A stretch of 36,278 nt of DNA, from positions 1-36,278 of the forward strand of contig DASCMO010000161.1 of the NCBI GenBank assembly GCA_036010965.1, written 5' to 3'. Of this stretch, positions 1 to 8,150 are shown one piece after another. Made by a program: the position numbers and the translations under genes. The notes under the pieces are model-generated. The model was not told the DNA's origin, made no database searches, and saw only the letters and a list, made by a program, of their open reading frames with translations. This stretch comes from GCA-2686265 sp036010965. GTDB lineage: Bacteria > Planctomycetota > UBA1135 > GCA-002686595. The first letter of the stretch is position 1. Every line of letters begins with the position of its first letter.

Positions 1-187
1 CAATTCATCATATCCGCGATTTGCTCGCCTCAGTGGGAAAGAAGGGCCTCTCGGGGTCCTCTGGCACCCTGAGGGTCGTCCCCTTCAACGGAACCCACTC
101 GCGAACGTGCTCCGCCCTGCATCAGAATGGGACGGCGCGGGCCCTCGCGGGATGCCCGCGCGCAGCCAAAGCGACGGCTTGCGGCGC

Positions 188-1459
188 CTATCTTCCCGTG
201 AGGGCAGAAGGGGCTGCGTCGGCCGTCTTGCCGTGGCGCTCGAGGGCGTAGCGGCCGAGTTCGGCGAACTGCTGGCCGAAGTCGTGCGTCCCGCCACCCA
301 GGGGAGCCTTGAAGAAGCAGGCGGTGTGCTCCATCACGCCGCCCTCGCCGCGCTCGGCGGCGAGATCGGCCAGGCGCGCGAGGTCGAGTACGAGCGGCGC
401 GGCGAGGGCCGAGTCACTGCCAGTCCAGGTGAACTGAAAACTCATGCGCGCACCCAGGAAGCCCTCGAATTGAATGAAGTCCCAGGCCGTCTTCCAGTCC
501 TCCAGGGAAGGCACGAAGTCGATGCCGACCGAGGTGTGGACCGCCGGATCGCCGAGGATCGAACGCAAGGCCTCGTCCTTGTTGCGCAACTTGCTCTCGC
601 GATGAGCGGGCTCCTTGAGCACCTCTCCGTCGCGGTTGCCGAGCATGTTGTAACCCTGCCAGGTGAGCACCTTCAGGGCGCGCGCGCGGAACATGGGCGC
701 GAGTACCGTCTTGACCAGCGTCTCGCCCGTCTTGCCGTCGTTGCCACAATGGGGCACGCCAGACGCGCTCGCCAGCTCGATCAGAGCAGGAAGGGAAGAG
801 CCGCGACTGGGAGTGAAGTTGACGAACGGATGCCCCGCACCGAGAGCAGCGTACGCGTAGAGCACCGACGCGGGCTGGAGCGCGCCGGCATCGAGCGCCG
901 CCTCAAAGGAGGCCAGGTCCCTCCACTCCGCGCGCTCCTCGCGCCATGCCTCCGTGCTCGCGACATCGACCACCACCACGCGCGCCAGATCGTGCGCGGC
1001 CGCGAAGGCGTCGAGGTCCGCACGCACACGCGCGATCTGCTCGCGCGGCGGCAGGGAACCTAGCTCCGCTGAGCGCGGGTCCAGGTCCGCCAGACCCACG
1101 TCCGGACCATCCAGGATGCCCGGACGAATGCAGGCCTCAAAGGCGGCGGCGCCCTCCCTGGCAGCATCGACCAGGCTCTGGGTGAGAACGCCACTGCGCA
1201 CCAGCTCCGAGGTCGAGGAGGTCAGGCTGCGCGTGCAGACGTCATGTCCACCCAGCACGAGCTCATCGAGGGGAACCAGATCGAGGCCGCGCACGGGCTC
1301 GACCTCCGTGGCGAGCCCCACGGGTTCGAGGGCCCCCACGCGCAGGCCCTCCAGGCCGTAAGCCACGCAGGTGGAGATCGATCCGCGCGCACCGATCAGC
1401 CACACCCCCACCGGCCCCCTGCTGGGGCTCCCGTTGCGGTCGACGTCAAGGGTGCTCAT
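188..1459 (-). CDS. ino1: Inositol-3-phosphate synthase family protein (Ino1/MIPS)
   Basis: This is a 423-residue protein of the myo-inositol-1-phosphate synthase family, which converts glucose 6-phosphate to inositol 3-phosphate using NAD. Visible family marks are an N-terminal Rossmann start (residues 17-40, VWLIGARGSIST), the NDGKTGETLVK block (240-250), GYNMLGNRDG (269-278), and downstream lysines K290, K294, K323 and K384 in places where the family carries catalytic lysines. It is longer than the roughly 370-residue actinobacterial Ino1 as I remember it. The start follows a GAGAGGA ribosome-binding sequence. It is the last gene of a same-strand run (thyX, YdjY-like, membrane protein, ino1), only 6 nt after the previous stop. 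It ends in TAG, showing TAG is a normal stop here. The product could feed inositol lipid synthesis, which is inference. The family call is firm; exact substrate is not proven. Confidence 0.9.
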   Translation of the reverse strand: MSTLDVDRNGSPSRGPVGVWLIGARGSISTCVAYGLEGLRVGALEPVGLATEVEPVRGLDLVPLDELVLGGHDVCTRSLTSSTSELVRSGVLTQSLVDAAREGAAAFEACIRPGILDGPDVGLADLDPRSAELGSLPPREQIARVRADLDAFAAAHDLARVVVVDVASTEAWREERAEWRDLASFEAALDAGALQPASVLYAYAALGAGHPFVNFTPSRGSSLPALIELASASGVPHCGNDGKTGETLVKTVLAPMFRARALKVLTWQGYNMLGNRDGEVLKEPAHRESKLRNKDEALRSILGDPAVHTSVGIDFVPSLEDWKTAWDFIQFEGFLGARMSFQFTWTGSDSALAAPLVLDLARLADLAAERGEGGVMEHTACFFKAPLGGGTHDFGQQFAELGRYALERHGKTADAAPSALTGR

Positions 1460-1465
1460 GGGCGG

Positions 1466-2530
1466 TCAGTCCTCTCGCTCATCCGACCGGCGGCGCGACT
1501 CGACCCAGCGCTCCACGATGGCCCCGTACTCGGAGGACCACCAGCGGCCGCCGGTGATGCCGGCCCCGGGGCCGGCGACGCCTGCCCCCGAGGGGCTCGT
1601 CACGCCACCGACCGGACGATCGGGACCCTCCATCATGCCCTGTGCGAGCGCCCCTGTCCCGACTCCTCCCGACGCACCGGCCTCGCCAGAGCCACCGGCC
1701 GCGTCCGCGGTCTCGCCGCGACCCTGACCGAGGGCCGCCAGGGCCGTGTCGAGGGTGCTGCGCGCCTCCTCCAGCTTGCGCCGCAGGGCGCTGCGAGCGG
1801 GCATATCACGGCGCGCCCGATCCACGGCGACGCCCAGGGAACGCAGCTCTTCCAGGGTCTCTTCCGGCGACAGATCGCCCGCCTCGCGGGCGCGCTCCAA
1901 CGCCTGAGCGCGACGTGCCAGATCCGCCAGCAGGTGACGCTCGGCCGTGCTGATGCCCGCCGCATCCCCGGCCTCCACCGCGCCCGCGCCGGTCAGCTGA
2001 GACTGGAGTCGGCCCGTGATCGGCGCCAGGCGCACATCGCTCTCAGCGCCACGGCCCACATCCAGGGCCAGGGCCAGCAGCGCGGCGGCGGCGAAGGGCA
2101 GGGCCAGCAAGGGCGCCGTAAAGGGAAGCACGGCGCGCAGGGCCTCGCGCGCACCGATGCGGCGAGTCACGCGCAGGGCGAGCGCCAGGCCCACCGCGTC
2201 GCCGCGCGCCTCCACCTCCCAGGCCGTGAGCAACGCTCCGTCCAGATGGCGTGCGCGGTCGATGGCGCGCGCCACCTGCGCCGGAGCGCGCCTGTGCTCG
2301 ATCCACCAGGCACGCGAAGCCAGGGCCGCGCACAGACCGGCCACGAGCCAGGCATCGCCGGCGGCCAGGGTCGCCCCCGACGCCGCGGCGGCCGCCAGGG
2401 TCAGGCAGAGGGCGCTGGCGCCGAGCAGGATGCACTCCCCCGCGCGCGCCGCGGCCAGACCGCGTCGCGCGAAGTGCACGCGCGCGGCGAGGGGCGCGCC
2501 GGCCTCAGCGGTCTTCACCGGCCACATCAC
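1466..2530 (-). CDS. Predicted membrane protein with helical and Gly/Ala-rich C-terminal regions
   Basis: I do not recognise this 354-residue protein beyond a faint resemblance to the N-terminal part of DUF4175-like membrane proteins. Two hydrophobic helices lie near residues 33-75 and another near 135-158. Residues about 195-265 are charged and helical (ERHLLADLARRAQALER and following), consistent with a short coiled coil. Residues 268-330 are rich in Gly and Ala, probably flexible, and the end is basic (WVESRRRSDERED). The first codon is GTG at 2530 with ATG at 2527 directly behind it. Its start overlaps the end of the upstream YdjY-like gene by about 26 nt, so the two are probably translated together. 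Function is unknown; a membrane or envelope role is inferred from the segments only. Confidence 0.72.
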   Translation of the reverse strand: MMWPVKTAEAGAPLAARVHFARRGLAAARAGECILLGASALCLTLAAAAASGATLAAGDAWLVAGLCAALASRAWWIEHRRAPAQVARAIDRARHLDGALLTAWEVEARGDAVGLALALRVTRRIGAREALRAVLPFTAPLLALPFAAAALLALALDVGRGAESDVRLAPITGRLQSQLTGAGAVEAGDAAGISTAERHLLADLARRAQALERAREAGDLSPEETLEELRSLGVAVDRARRDMPARSALRRKLEEARSTLDTALAALGQGRGETADAAGGSGEAGASGGVGTGALAQGMMEGPDRPVGGVTSPSGAGVAGPGAGITGGRWWSSEYGAIVERWVESRRRSDERED

Positions 2531-3404
2531 CGCCGCGGGCCACGCCGGGCAGGTGCTCCATCAGGGAGGAAGGAACGCGCTCCAGGCGGGTGCGGCTGAA
2601 GATCAGCATCAAGCGCGCGCCGCGCGCCGGCACGAGGAATGAGTTCGGCATCCAGATGGTCTGGTACACGCAGTCATCGAGGGATGCCGTGAGCAAGGTG
2701 TTCCCCGTCCGGAAGTAACTGAGGTTGATCAGGTTGCCCTCGAGGTCGGCCGCCAGGACCTCATCGTCGACCTCTGGCCGCGGGCGCACCATGCGCGAAC
2801 CGATGTACACCCAGCGATGACGACGCATGCTGCGGCCGGTGCGCAGGTTGTTGATGACGTCGCCGAGAGGATGGAAGTGGACCTCGTCGCCTGCGGTCGC
2901 TGACTCGCCGGCCTCCAGCCAGGCGACGTAGATCCGAAAGCCGCCCCCGCTCGGGGGCACGACCTCGAAAGGGCTGACGCCGGCACGCAAGGCGTCGATG
3001 TCGGGCGGCGGGTCCTTCTCGACCCACGCGGCGTTCGTTCCGGGCTCCACGCCGAGCGTGAGCAGGGCCGTGTTCAGGAGGCTCGGCCGCACGGCGGTGG
3101 CGAAGAGGCTCTCATGGGCCGCGCCGTTGGGGGCGACCAGCACGTATTCCAGGAGCTCCTCGCGCACACAGACCTCCACCGGCAGGGCGCAGGTGCCGCC
3201 GGCCACGTCGACGCGCAGGCCCTGCTCAAGGAAGGCCAGCTCGAGTGCACCCTCGAGTTCGCCATCCGCCTGCCGCCGCGGCGGTTCCTGGCCGCCGTCG
3301 GAGGTCGCGGCCTCAAGCAGGCACAGGCCGACCGCCAGAGGACCGATCAACGCGCAGGCGACGGAAACGCTCGAGAGACACTGACGGTGCACGCTGGTGA
3401 TCAT
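2505..3404 (-). CDS. Secreted YdjY-like protein
   Basis: This 299-residue protein starts with a hydrophobic segment (about 12-32, VSVACALIGPLAVGLCLLEA), suggesting export by signal peptide or an N-terminal anchor. The block around residues 95-125, with HESLFATAVRPSLLNTALL followed by GVEPG, is what I remember from YdjY-domain proteins of planctomycetes. A second conserved-looking stretch is WVYIGSRMV, then NLINLSYFRTGNTLL. No catalytic motif is evident. It begins 31 nt after the thyX stop and overlaps the next gene by about 26 nt, so it sits in the middle of a likely operon. Family assignment rests on remembered motifs; function is unknown. Confidence 0.78.
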   Translation of the reverse strand: MITSVHRQCLSSVSVACALIGPLAVGLCLLEAATSDGGQEPPRRQADGELEGALELAFLEQGLRVDVAGGTCALPVEVCVREELLEYVLVAPNGAAHESLFATAVRPSLLNTALLTLGVEPGTNAAWVEKDPPPDIDALRAGVSPFEVVPPSGGGFRIYVAWLEAGESATAGDEVHFHPLGDVINNLRTGRSMRRHRWVYIGSRMVRPRPEVDDEVLAADLEGNLINLSYFRTGNTLLTASLDDCVYQTIWMPNSFLVPARGARLMLIFSRTRLERVPSSLMEHLPGVARGGDVAGEDR

Positions 3405-3435
3405 GCCGTTCTCAACGCTCGCGCGCGGCTCGGGT

Positions 3436-4230
3436 TCACTCGATCAGAGACTCGCGCGTGAACCCGAGGCGCTCGAGTTCCTCTTCCAGCAGGCCGTAGA
3501 CGCCCTCGGCGTAGCGGCGGATCTCGAACTGGGCGTCGGGCTTCAGGCGCTGTTCCAGGAAGTGCAGCACGCCCTGGAGAGAGACGGTCCAGTAGGCCTG
3601 GGTGTAGATGCTCTGGGGCAGGCACATGCGCGCGATCTCCTTCGCGACGCCGCGCTCGATGCGCTCGGTGTACAGCGCGAAGGCGCGCTCGCACTCGCCG
3701 CGCATCATGGCGTGCTCGGCCTCGTGGTCGAACCCCTCGCCAAAGTCCACCGAGGCCTGCTTGTTCCCGTGCGGCGGATTGGTGCGCATGACCGGCGGCA
3801 CATAGAACTCTGGCTCCCACTGCACGTAGCGCCCGGAGACCTCATTCCAGCTGCAGCCCTTGTCGGTGTCGAACTGGACGTCGAAGACCTCGAGGCTGAC
3901 AGCCTCGCCGTCGACCTCGTACTTTCGCCAGCCGCTGCCCACCTGGTACTTGAACGCCTGGCGGAAGACGAACAGGGGAGCCTTCCAGTGGAAGGTGAAG
4001 AACGAGTGACGGTAGGGAGAGGTGTGACCGTGCTCCCACAGGAAGCGGACCAGCCCGCGGTCCTTCGCGGGGTCGAAACCCTCACGGTTCTTCTCGTAGG
4101 AGATGCGGGCGCTGTTGACGACCTTGAGGGCCGGGTCGCAGACCATGCGGTCCACCAGGGCCACGAAGCCGATCCCGTCGTCGAGAGCCTCTACGGCGCC
4201 CTCGGGCATGTTCAAGCGGGCGAGGGTCAT
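3436..4230 (-). CDS. thyX: FAD-dependent thymidylate synthase (ThyX) with an interrupted signature motif
   Basis: ThyX methylates dUMP to dTMP with methylene-tetrahydrofolate, FAD and NAD(P)H. The 264-residue protein shows the family layout: HTSPYRHSFFTFHWKAPLFV (69-88), RQAFKYQVG (90-98), SWNEVSGRYV (127-136), AR at 200-201 with CLP following, and HFLEQRL then AQFEIR near the end. The usual motif is RHRxxSxNExSxRY in one piece. Here RHR is replaced by KYQ (94-96), and about 28 extra residues separate it from the SxNExSxRY half. The extra segment looks ordered rather than low-complexity. The second half, including S127, S132 and R134, is intact. It is the first gene of a same-strand run of four. 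It is probably the main dTMP source if no thyA exists elsewhere, which this window cannot show. Confidence 0.92.
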   Translation of the reverse strand: MTLARLNMPEGAVEALDDGIGFVALVDRMVCDPALKVVNSARISYEKNREGFDPAKDRGLVRFLWEHGHTSPYRHSFFTFHWKAPLFVFRQAFKYQVGSGWRKYEVDGEAVSLEVFDVQFDTDKGCSWNEVSGRYVQWEPEFYVPPVMRTNPPHGNKQASVDFGEGFDHEAEHAMMRGECERAFALYTERIERGVAKEIARMCLPQSIYTQAYWTVSLQGVLHFLEQRLKPDAQFEIRRYAEGVYGLLEEELERLGFTRESLIE

Positions 4231-4417
4231 GAGGGAGTGATTCTAGCGCGGATGGGCGGGGAAGGAGAACTCTCCAGATCACGGCCACCTGAAGCTCCGG
4301 CGGGCAGGTGCGGTGCATGCGGGGCCGGGAGGAGCTAGGCTCGCGGGCGCACGGGCCCCTTCGGGCGCTTGGGCGTCGGGACATCTTGGAAGCGCCGAGG
4401 ATAGGAAGGAACGAGTG

Positions 4418-4861
4418 ATGAGTGAAACGAGTGGTTCGAGCAAACCGGTGACGCCCAAGCACCTGTGGGTCGTGGGCAGCGCGGCCTTGCTCTGGAACGC
4501 CATTGGGGCCTTCGATTTCGTCGTGACCCAGATGGAGGCCGAGTGGTACCTGAAGAGCTTCACGCCTGAGCAGCGCGAGTTCCTCCACTTCCCGTGGCTG
4601 GTGGACTTCGCCTGGGCTTTGGCAGTCTGGGGCGGTGTGATCGGAGCCCTGCTGCTCCTGCTCCGCAAGCGCCCGGCGGTCCGTGCCTTCGGCTCCTCCC
4701 TGGTCGCCGCCCTCCTCACGACCATCCACAACTTCGGCTTCTCCAACGGCCTGGAGGTCATGGGCGGCACAGGGCTGGCCTTCACGGTCGTCATCATCGC
4801 CGTGGCACTGGCCCTCTTGCTCTACGCCCGCGCCATGACCGCGCGCGGCGTCCTGACCTGA
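4418..4861 (+). CDS. Small four-helix membrane protein
   Basis: This 147-residue protein begins at an ATG preceded by an AGGAAGGA ribosome-binding sequence; the open frame extends further upstream but without a comparable site. Four hydrophobic segments are visible: about 14-36 (LWVVGSAALLWNAIGAFDFV), 62-82, 88-110 and 117-138. The pattern LWNAIGAFDF...SFTPEQ...FP occurs in small bacterial membrane proteins that databases sometimes name sugar transporter, without experimental support that I know of. The gene stands alone on the + strand between divergent thyX and the convergent TPR gene. A strong hairpin lies just after its stop. Function unknown. Confidence 0.83.
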   Translation: MSETSGSSKPVTPKHLWVVGSAALLWNAIGAFDFVVTQMEAEWYLKSFTPEQREFLHFPWLVDFAWALAVWGGVIGALLLLLRKRPAVRAFGSSLVAALLTTIHNFGFSNGLEVMGGTGLAFTVVIIAVALALLLYARAMTARGVLT

Positions 4862-4871
4862 CGCTAGGGCC

Positions 4872-4890
4872 GGAGGCCCGTGGGGCCTCC
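4872..4890. terminator. Hairpin between convergent genes, possible bidirectional terminator
   Basis: An 8-bp perfect stem, GGAGGCCC pairing with GGGCCTCC, closes a 3-nt GTG loop. It lies 11 nt after the stop of the small membrane protein and 48 nt before the stop of the converging TPR gene. There is no T-tract on either side, so intrinsic termination is plausible but unproven. Confidence 0.5.
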
Positions 4891-4937
4891 TCGAGAAGCT
4901 CGATCCGACCCACCCTCGGCGCCGCGCGCCGGGCGGG

Positions 4938-6332
4938 TCACTCGACGCGCTGCAAGGCCTCGCGCAGGCCTGGTGCCTGGGGATCGACGGCCAGGCCGCG
5001 GCGGTAGGTGGCAGCCGCCTCGGCGACGCGGCCGTTCTGTTCGTACACCGATCCCACGAAGAGGTAGATCTGGGGGTTGTCGGGCGCGAGCTCGAGGGCA
5101 CGCTCCGCAGGAGGCACCGCCTCGCTCGCGCGACCCAGGCTCACGAGGGCCATGCACTTGACGCCCAGGGCGGCGGTGGTTCCCGGGTCGAGAGCGAGGG
5201 CCTCGTCGGCGTAGCGCAGGGCGCCCGCGGCGTCGCCGAGGCGCAGGGCGAGCTGGGCGCGCGAGAGGCGAAAGCGCGCGCCGCGCGGCACCTGAGCCAT
5301 GGCCGTCTCGAGGGTCGCGACGGCCTCGTCCACGCGGCCGGCGTCCAGGTAGGCGTTCGAGAGCTGGATCTTGTCGTCCGCGTTGGCCGGGTCCGCACGG
5401 CAGATGCGCTCCCAGAGTGCGATCCGTTCGGCTCCCTTGGCGCCGCTCGAGCGCGCTGCGATACGGTGGTATGAGACCGAGTCCGTCTCGCGCACGGCCT
5501 CACGCACGATCCTGTCGGGGATCGAATCGAGGCTCTTGATCGAGTAGCGCCCGCGCCGCGCGTGGGCCGCGGCGCGCGTCGGGTCGCCCAGGGCCGTCCA
5601 CGCCTGACTCATGAGCGCGTGGGCGCGACCGTGGCCAGGGTCTCGCCCCAGGGCAGTCTCCAGCAGCGTCCGCGCCTCCACTGCGCTGCCTCGACCGAGC
5701 GCCAGCTGCGCGAGTTCGGTCCAGGGATAGGGGTGCTCGGCCGACGCGAGGGTGGCGCGCAGGAGCGTCTCCGCCTCCGCACCGCGATCCGTCTGGGAAC
5801 ACAGGCGCGCGAGCCGCCAGCGCGTCGGCAGGTAGTCGGGATCGAGCTCGAGCGCCCGTCGAAGCTGCTCCTCGGCCTCCTCCAGCTCTCCCATCGTCGC
5901 CAGGTGCCGCCCGAGGTTGTGGTGCCAGCGGTGGGCGTCGGGCGCGAGGGCCACGGCGCGCTCGAAGCAAGCGCGCGTCTGATCGGTCATGCGCAGGGCG
6001 TCGAAGAACTGGCCGAAGCGACCGTAGTTCGCCGCCGAGCGCGACTCGCTCAGGGCCTCCATAACGCGCGTCATCGCGCGCGCCACGGCCTCCTCGATGG
6101 GCGGCGGCGCCATCGGCAAGGGCGGCACGCCGACCGAGGTCAGGAAGGCCGAGAGCTCGCCGGCGTCCACCTCCGCCACGGGCATGCCGTCGCTGCGCTC
6201 GAAGAAGCGCAACGACGGCACGACCGCTGTGGGCACGGGCGCGAGCTGCGTCCACGCCAGGAAGCCCAGGCCCGCAAGGAGCACCACGACCAGGGTTCCC
6301 TCGACCCCCGACAGCTTCCCCGCTCGCGTCAC
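4938..6332 (-). CDS. Membrane-anchored TPR-repeat protein
   Basis: I place the start at the GTG at 6332, whose GTGA overlaps the TGA of the upstream FG-GAP gene; the longer open frame to 6512 is overlap with that gene. The resulting 464-residue protein has one membrane segment near residues 12-30 (GTLVVVLLAGLGFLAWTQLA). A long array of tetratricopeptide repeats follows, for example ACFERAVALAPDAHRWHHNL and EEAEEQLRRALELDPDYLPT, and again to the C-terminus (AEAAATYRRGLAVDPQAPGL). It probably projects a TPR scaffold outside the membrane. TPR and ASPIC/FG-GAP genes are frequent partners in planctomycete genomes. Here coupling is tight, so the TAG break in the upstream gene may also reduce translation of this one. 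Binding partner unknown. Confidence 0.88.
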   Translation of the reverse strand: MTRAGKLSGVEGTLVVVLLAGLGFLAWTQLAPVPTAVVPSLRFFERSDGMPVAEVDAGELSAFLTSVGVPPLPMAPPPIEEAVARAMTRVMEALSESRSAANYGRFGQFFDALRMTDQTRACFERAVALAPDAHRWHHNLGRHLATMGELEEAEEQLRRALELDPDYLPTRWRLARLCSQTDRGAEAETLLRATLASAEHPYPWTELAQLALGRGSAVEARTLLETALGRDPGHGRAHALMSQAWTALGDPTRAAAHARRGRYSIKSLDSIPDRIVREAVRETDSVSYHRIAARSSGAKGAERIALWERICRADPANADDKIQLSNAYLDAGRVDEAVATLETAMAQVPRGARFRLSRAQLALRLGDAAGALRYADEALALDPGTTAALGVKCMALVSLGRASEAVPPAERALELAPDNPQIYLFVGSVYEQNGRVAEAAATYRRGLAVDPQAPGLREALQRVE

Positions 6333-7246
6333 CGCCGCTCCTCCCCACTCCCACGCCGCAGGGTCACGAAGCGGTCGGCCGCTCCGCCGGGAAAGTCCTC
6401 CCCGCTCCCGTCGGGCCAGCGAACGCTGATCCGCTCCACGGCGTCGAGTTCGCCCAGACCGAAGTGCACGCGCGGGTCGCAAGAGACCAGGTAGCTCTGC
6501 TGTACGCGGCACTCGCGCATGCGTCGCACCCCGCCCACCTCTACCGTCACCCGCGCGTTCAGCACGGGGCCGCGCCCCTCGGCGTCCATGGGGAGCACCG
6601 ACAGCCAGTGGCCGCGGCCGTCGTGATCATTGCGCAGGAGCTGCGGCCGCTCCCCGTTGCGGCATACGAGCAGATCCACGTCCCCGTCGTTGTCGATGTC
6701 TCCGCACACGACACCGCGCGAGACCGCCGGGGCCAGAAGCACGCTCCCGAACGCGCCGCCGTCCTCGACCCAGCGGCCCGCTGCGTCGCGCCGCAAGAAC
6801 TGGTTCGGCTCGGCGTAGACCGCCTCGATGCTTGTCGCCGAGCGACTGCGGGCGACGGCCCCGTTGGCCACGAACAGCTCCAGGACGCCGTCGTTGTCCG
6901 AGTCGAAGGCCACGGTGCCAAAGCCTGTGTGGGGAGCCATCCAGCGCGGATCTCCCCAGCGGTAGCTGGCGTCGGAGAACATCGCGCCGTCGTTGCGCAG
7001 GAAGAGGTGGCTGAACTGGCGGATGTTGGTGATGAACAGGTCGATGTCCTCGTCGCCGTCGAGGTCCTCGGCCACGATGCCCATACCGGCGATCGCCACG
7101 CCCTGGCCGTTGTAGGCCGCGCCGGTCTGGGGACCGATCTCCTCGAAGGTGCCGTCGCCGCGGTTGTGCCAGTAAAAGGCCGGCGACTGGTCGTTGGCCA
7201 CGTAGACGTCCACCAGGCCGTCGGAATCGAGGTCCGTGGCGACCAC
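6329..7246 (-). CDS. C-terminal fragment of the split FG-GAP/ASPIC gene
   Basis: This is the part of the frame after the internal TAG, taken from the first usable start (GTG at 7246, VVATDLDSDG). It has four blades followed by the ASPIC/UnbV domain, about 305 residues. It lacks any signal peptide, so separate expression would leave it in the cytoplasm, unlike other members of the family. Coding character and domain order are intact to the final TGA, which overlaps the GTG of the TPR gene. Confidence 0.65.
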   Translation of the reverse strand: MVATDLDSDGLVDVYVANDQSPAFYWHNRGDGTFEEIGPQTGAAYNGQGVAIAGMGIVAEDLDGDEDIDLFITNIRQFSHLFLRNDGAMFSDASYRWGDPRWMAPHTGFGTVAFDSDNDGVLELFVANGAVARSRSATSIEAVYAEPNQFLRRDAAGRWVEDGGAFGSVLLAPAVSRGVVCGDIDNDGDVDLLVCRNGERPQLLRNDHDGRGHWLSVLPMDAEGRGPVLNARVTVEVGGVRRMRECRVQQSYLVSCDPRVHFGLGELDAVERISVRWPDGSGEDFPGGAADRFVTLRRGSGEERR

Positions 7247-7342
7247 CGCCAGTCCGTAGCCCGTGCGCAGGGCGACGCCCGAGGCCGTCGAGGCGTCCTC
7301 GAAGCGCCCGCCGCCGAGGTTGCGGTAGAAGAGGTCGCGCGT

Positions 7343-8062
7343 CTAGTCCGCCGTCGAGGGGTCGCAGTACTCGCGGTGGCCCAGGAAGTTCGTGCAGGGC
7401 ACGTGAGCGAGGGGAGCGAGGTCGGTGTAGCGCGCAACGTATAGGTCCAGCCGCCCGTCGCCGTCGCCGTCGAACCAGCAAGCCGAGCTGGTGTACCCGT
7501 CGTTCGCAAGGCCCGCCTCAGCGGTCACGTCGCGGAAAGTCCCGTCGCCCTGGTTGGCGAGCAGGGCGTCGGGCCCGACGCGCGTGACGTAGAGGTCCGG
7601 CGTCCCGTCGCCGTCGTGGTCGCCCACTGCGCAACCCATGCCGTAGCCCGCGAGGGCGACGCCGCTCGCCTCACTCACGTCCGTGAAGCCGCCCGCGCCG
7701 TCATTGCGATAGAGGCGGCAGGCGACGTCCGCCCGCTCCTCACCCAGCACGCCGCTCTGGACCAGGAACACGTCGAGCCAGCCGTCGCCGTCGTAGTCGA
7801 ACAGGGCGCCGCCGGGCCCCATGATCTCGCACAACAGGTAGTCACCGCGCGCCCCGTTGTCATGGACGAAGTCGATCCCCGCCTCGAGGGTGATGTCGGT
7901 GAAGGCCGCCGTCGTCGCTCGCGTGGGCGTCTCGCGCTCCCCAACCCCACCAGGCTCGGCCGCTCCGCGCCGCTCGATCGCAACCCAAACCGACGCAGCC
8001 ACCACGGCGACGCAGGCGACGGCGAGGAAGAGCGTGCGATTCCCCGTGGTCCCGACCAGCAT
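7343..8062 (-). CDS. N-terminal fragment of the split FG-GAP/ASPIC gene
   Basis: The 239-residue open part before the TAG starts at an ATG (8062) and carries a hydrophobic anchor (residues about 10-29, TLFLAVACVAVVAASVWVAI). It then has the family's opening FTDITLEAGIDFVHDNG and three propeller blades. It stops inside the HREYCDP loop that normally joins blades three and four. On its own it would be an incomplete propeller. See the whole-gene entry for interpretation. Confidence 0.8.
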   Translation of the reverse strand: MLVGTTGNRTLFLAVACVAVVAASVWVAIERRGAAEPGGVGERETPTRATTAAFTDITLEAGIDFVHDNGARGDYLLCEIMGPGGALFDYDGDGWLDVFLVQSGVLGEERADVACRLYRNDGAGGFTDVSEASGVALAGYGMGCAVGDHDGDGTPDLYVTRVGPDALLANQGDGTFRDVTAEAGLANDGYTSSACWFDGDGDGRLDLYVARYTDLAPLAHVPCTNFLGHREYCDPSTAD

Positions 8063-8150
8063 CGGCGCATTCTACCTCGGCGAGAGATGCACCTCGGGCG
8101 CCGGAATCCGAGATCCCGACGCCCGAGCGGTAGGTGGAGCGACTTCTCGG

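Larger units (their letters stand above)
6329..8062 (-). pseudogene. CRTAC1-like FG-GAP/ASPIC (UnbV) seven-bladed propeller gene interrupted by one in-frame TAG
   Basis: Read through, this is one reading frame of 577 codons with a single internal stop, TAG at 7343-7345. It encodes an N-terminal membrane anchor (10-29), seven DxDxDG-type calcium-loop FG-GAP/VCBS blades and a C-terminal ASPIC/UnbV domain (YLVSCDPRVHFGLGELDAV, then VRWPDG). Three blades lie before the stop (DYDGDGWLD, DHDGDGTPD, DGDGDGRLD) and four after it (DLDSDGLVD, DLDGDEDID, DSDNDGVLE, DIDNDGDVD). The frame and homology continue across the break: HREYCDPSTAD, stop, TRDLFYRN. A CAG to TAG change would be enough. TAG ends at least four intact genes in this window, so reassignment is unlikely. 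Nonsense mutation, assembly error or programmed readthrough remain possible. Its end overlaps the TPR gene by 4 nt. Confidence 0.85.

Noticed and set aside
1..187. Short open frames at the left edge
   Set aside because: No family motif or ribosome-binding site is visible, and the frames are continuations of shadows over the ino1 gene.
7343..7345. TAG as a reassigned (for example pyrrolysine) codon throughout the genome
   Set aside because: At least four intact genes in the window end naturally at TAG, at the expected ends of their domains.
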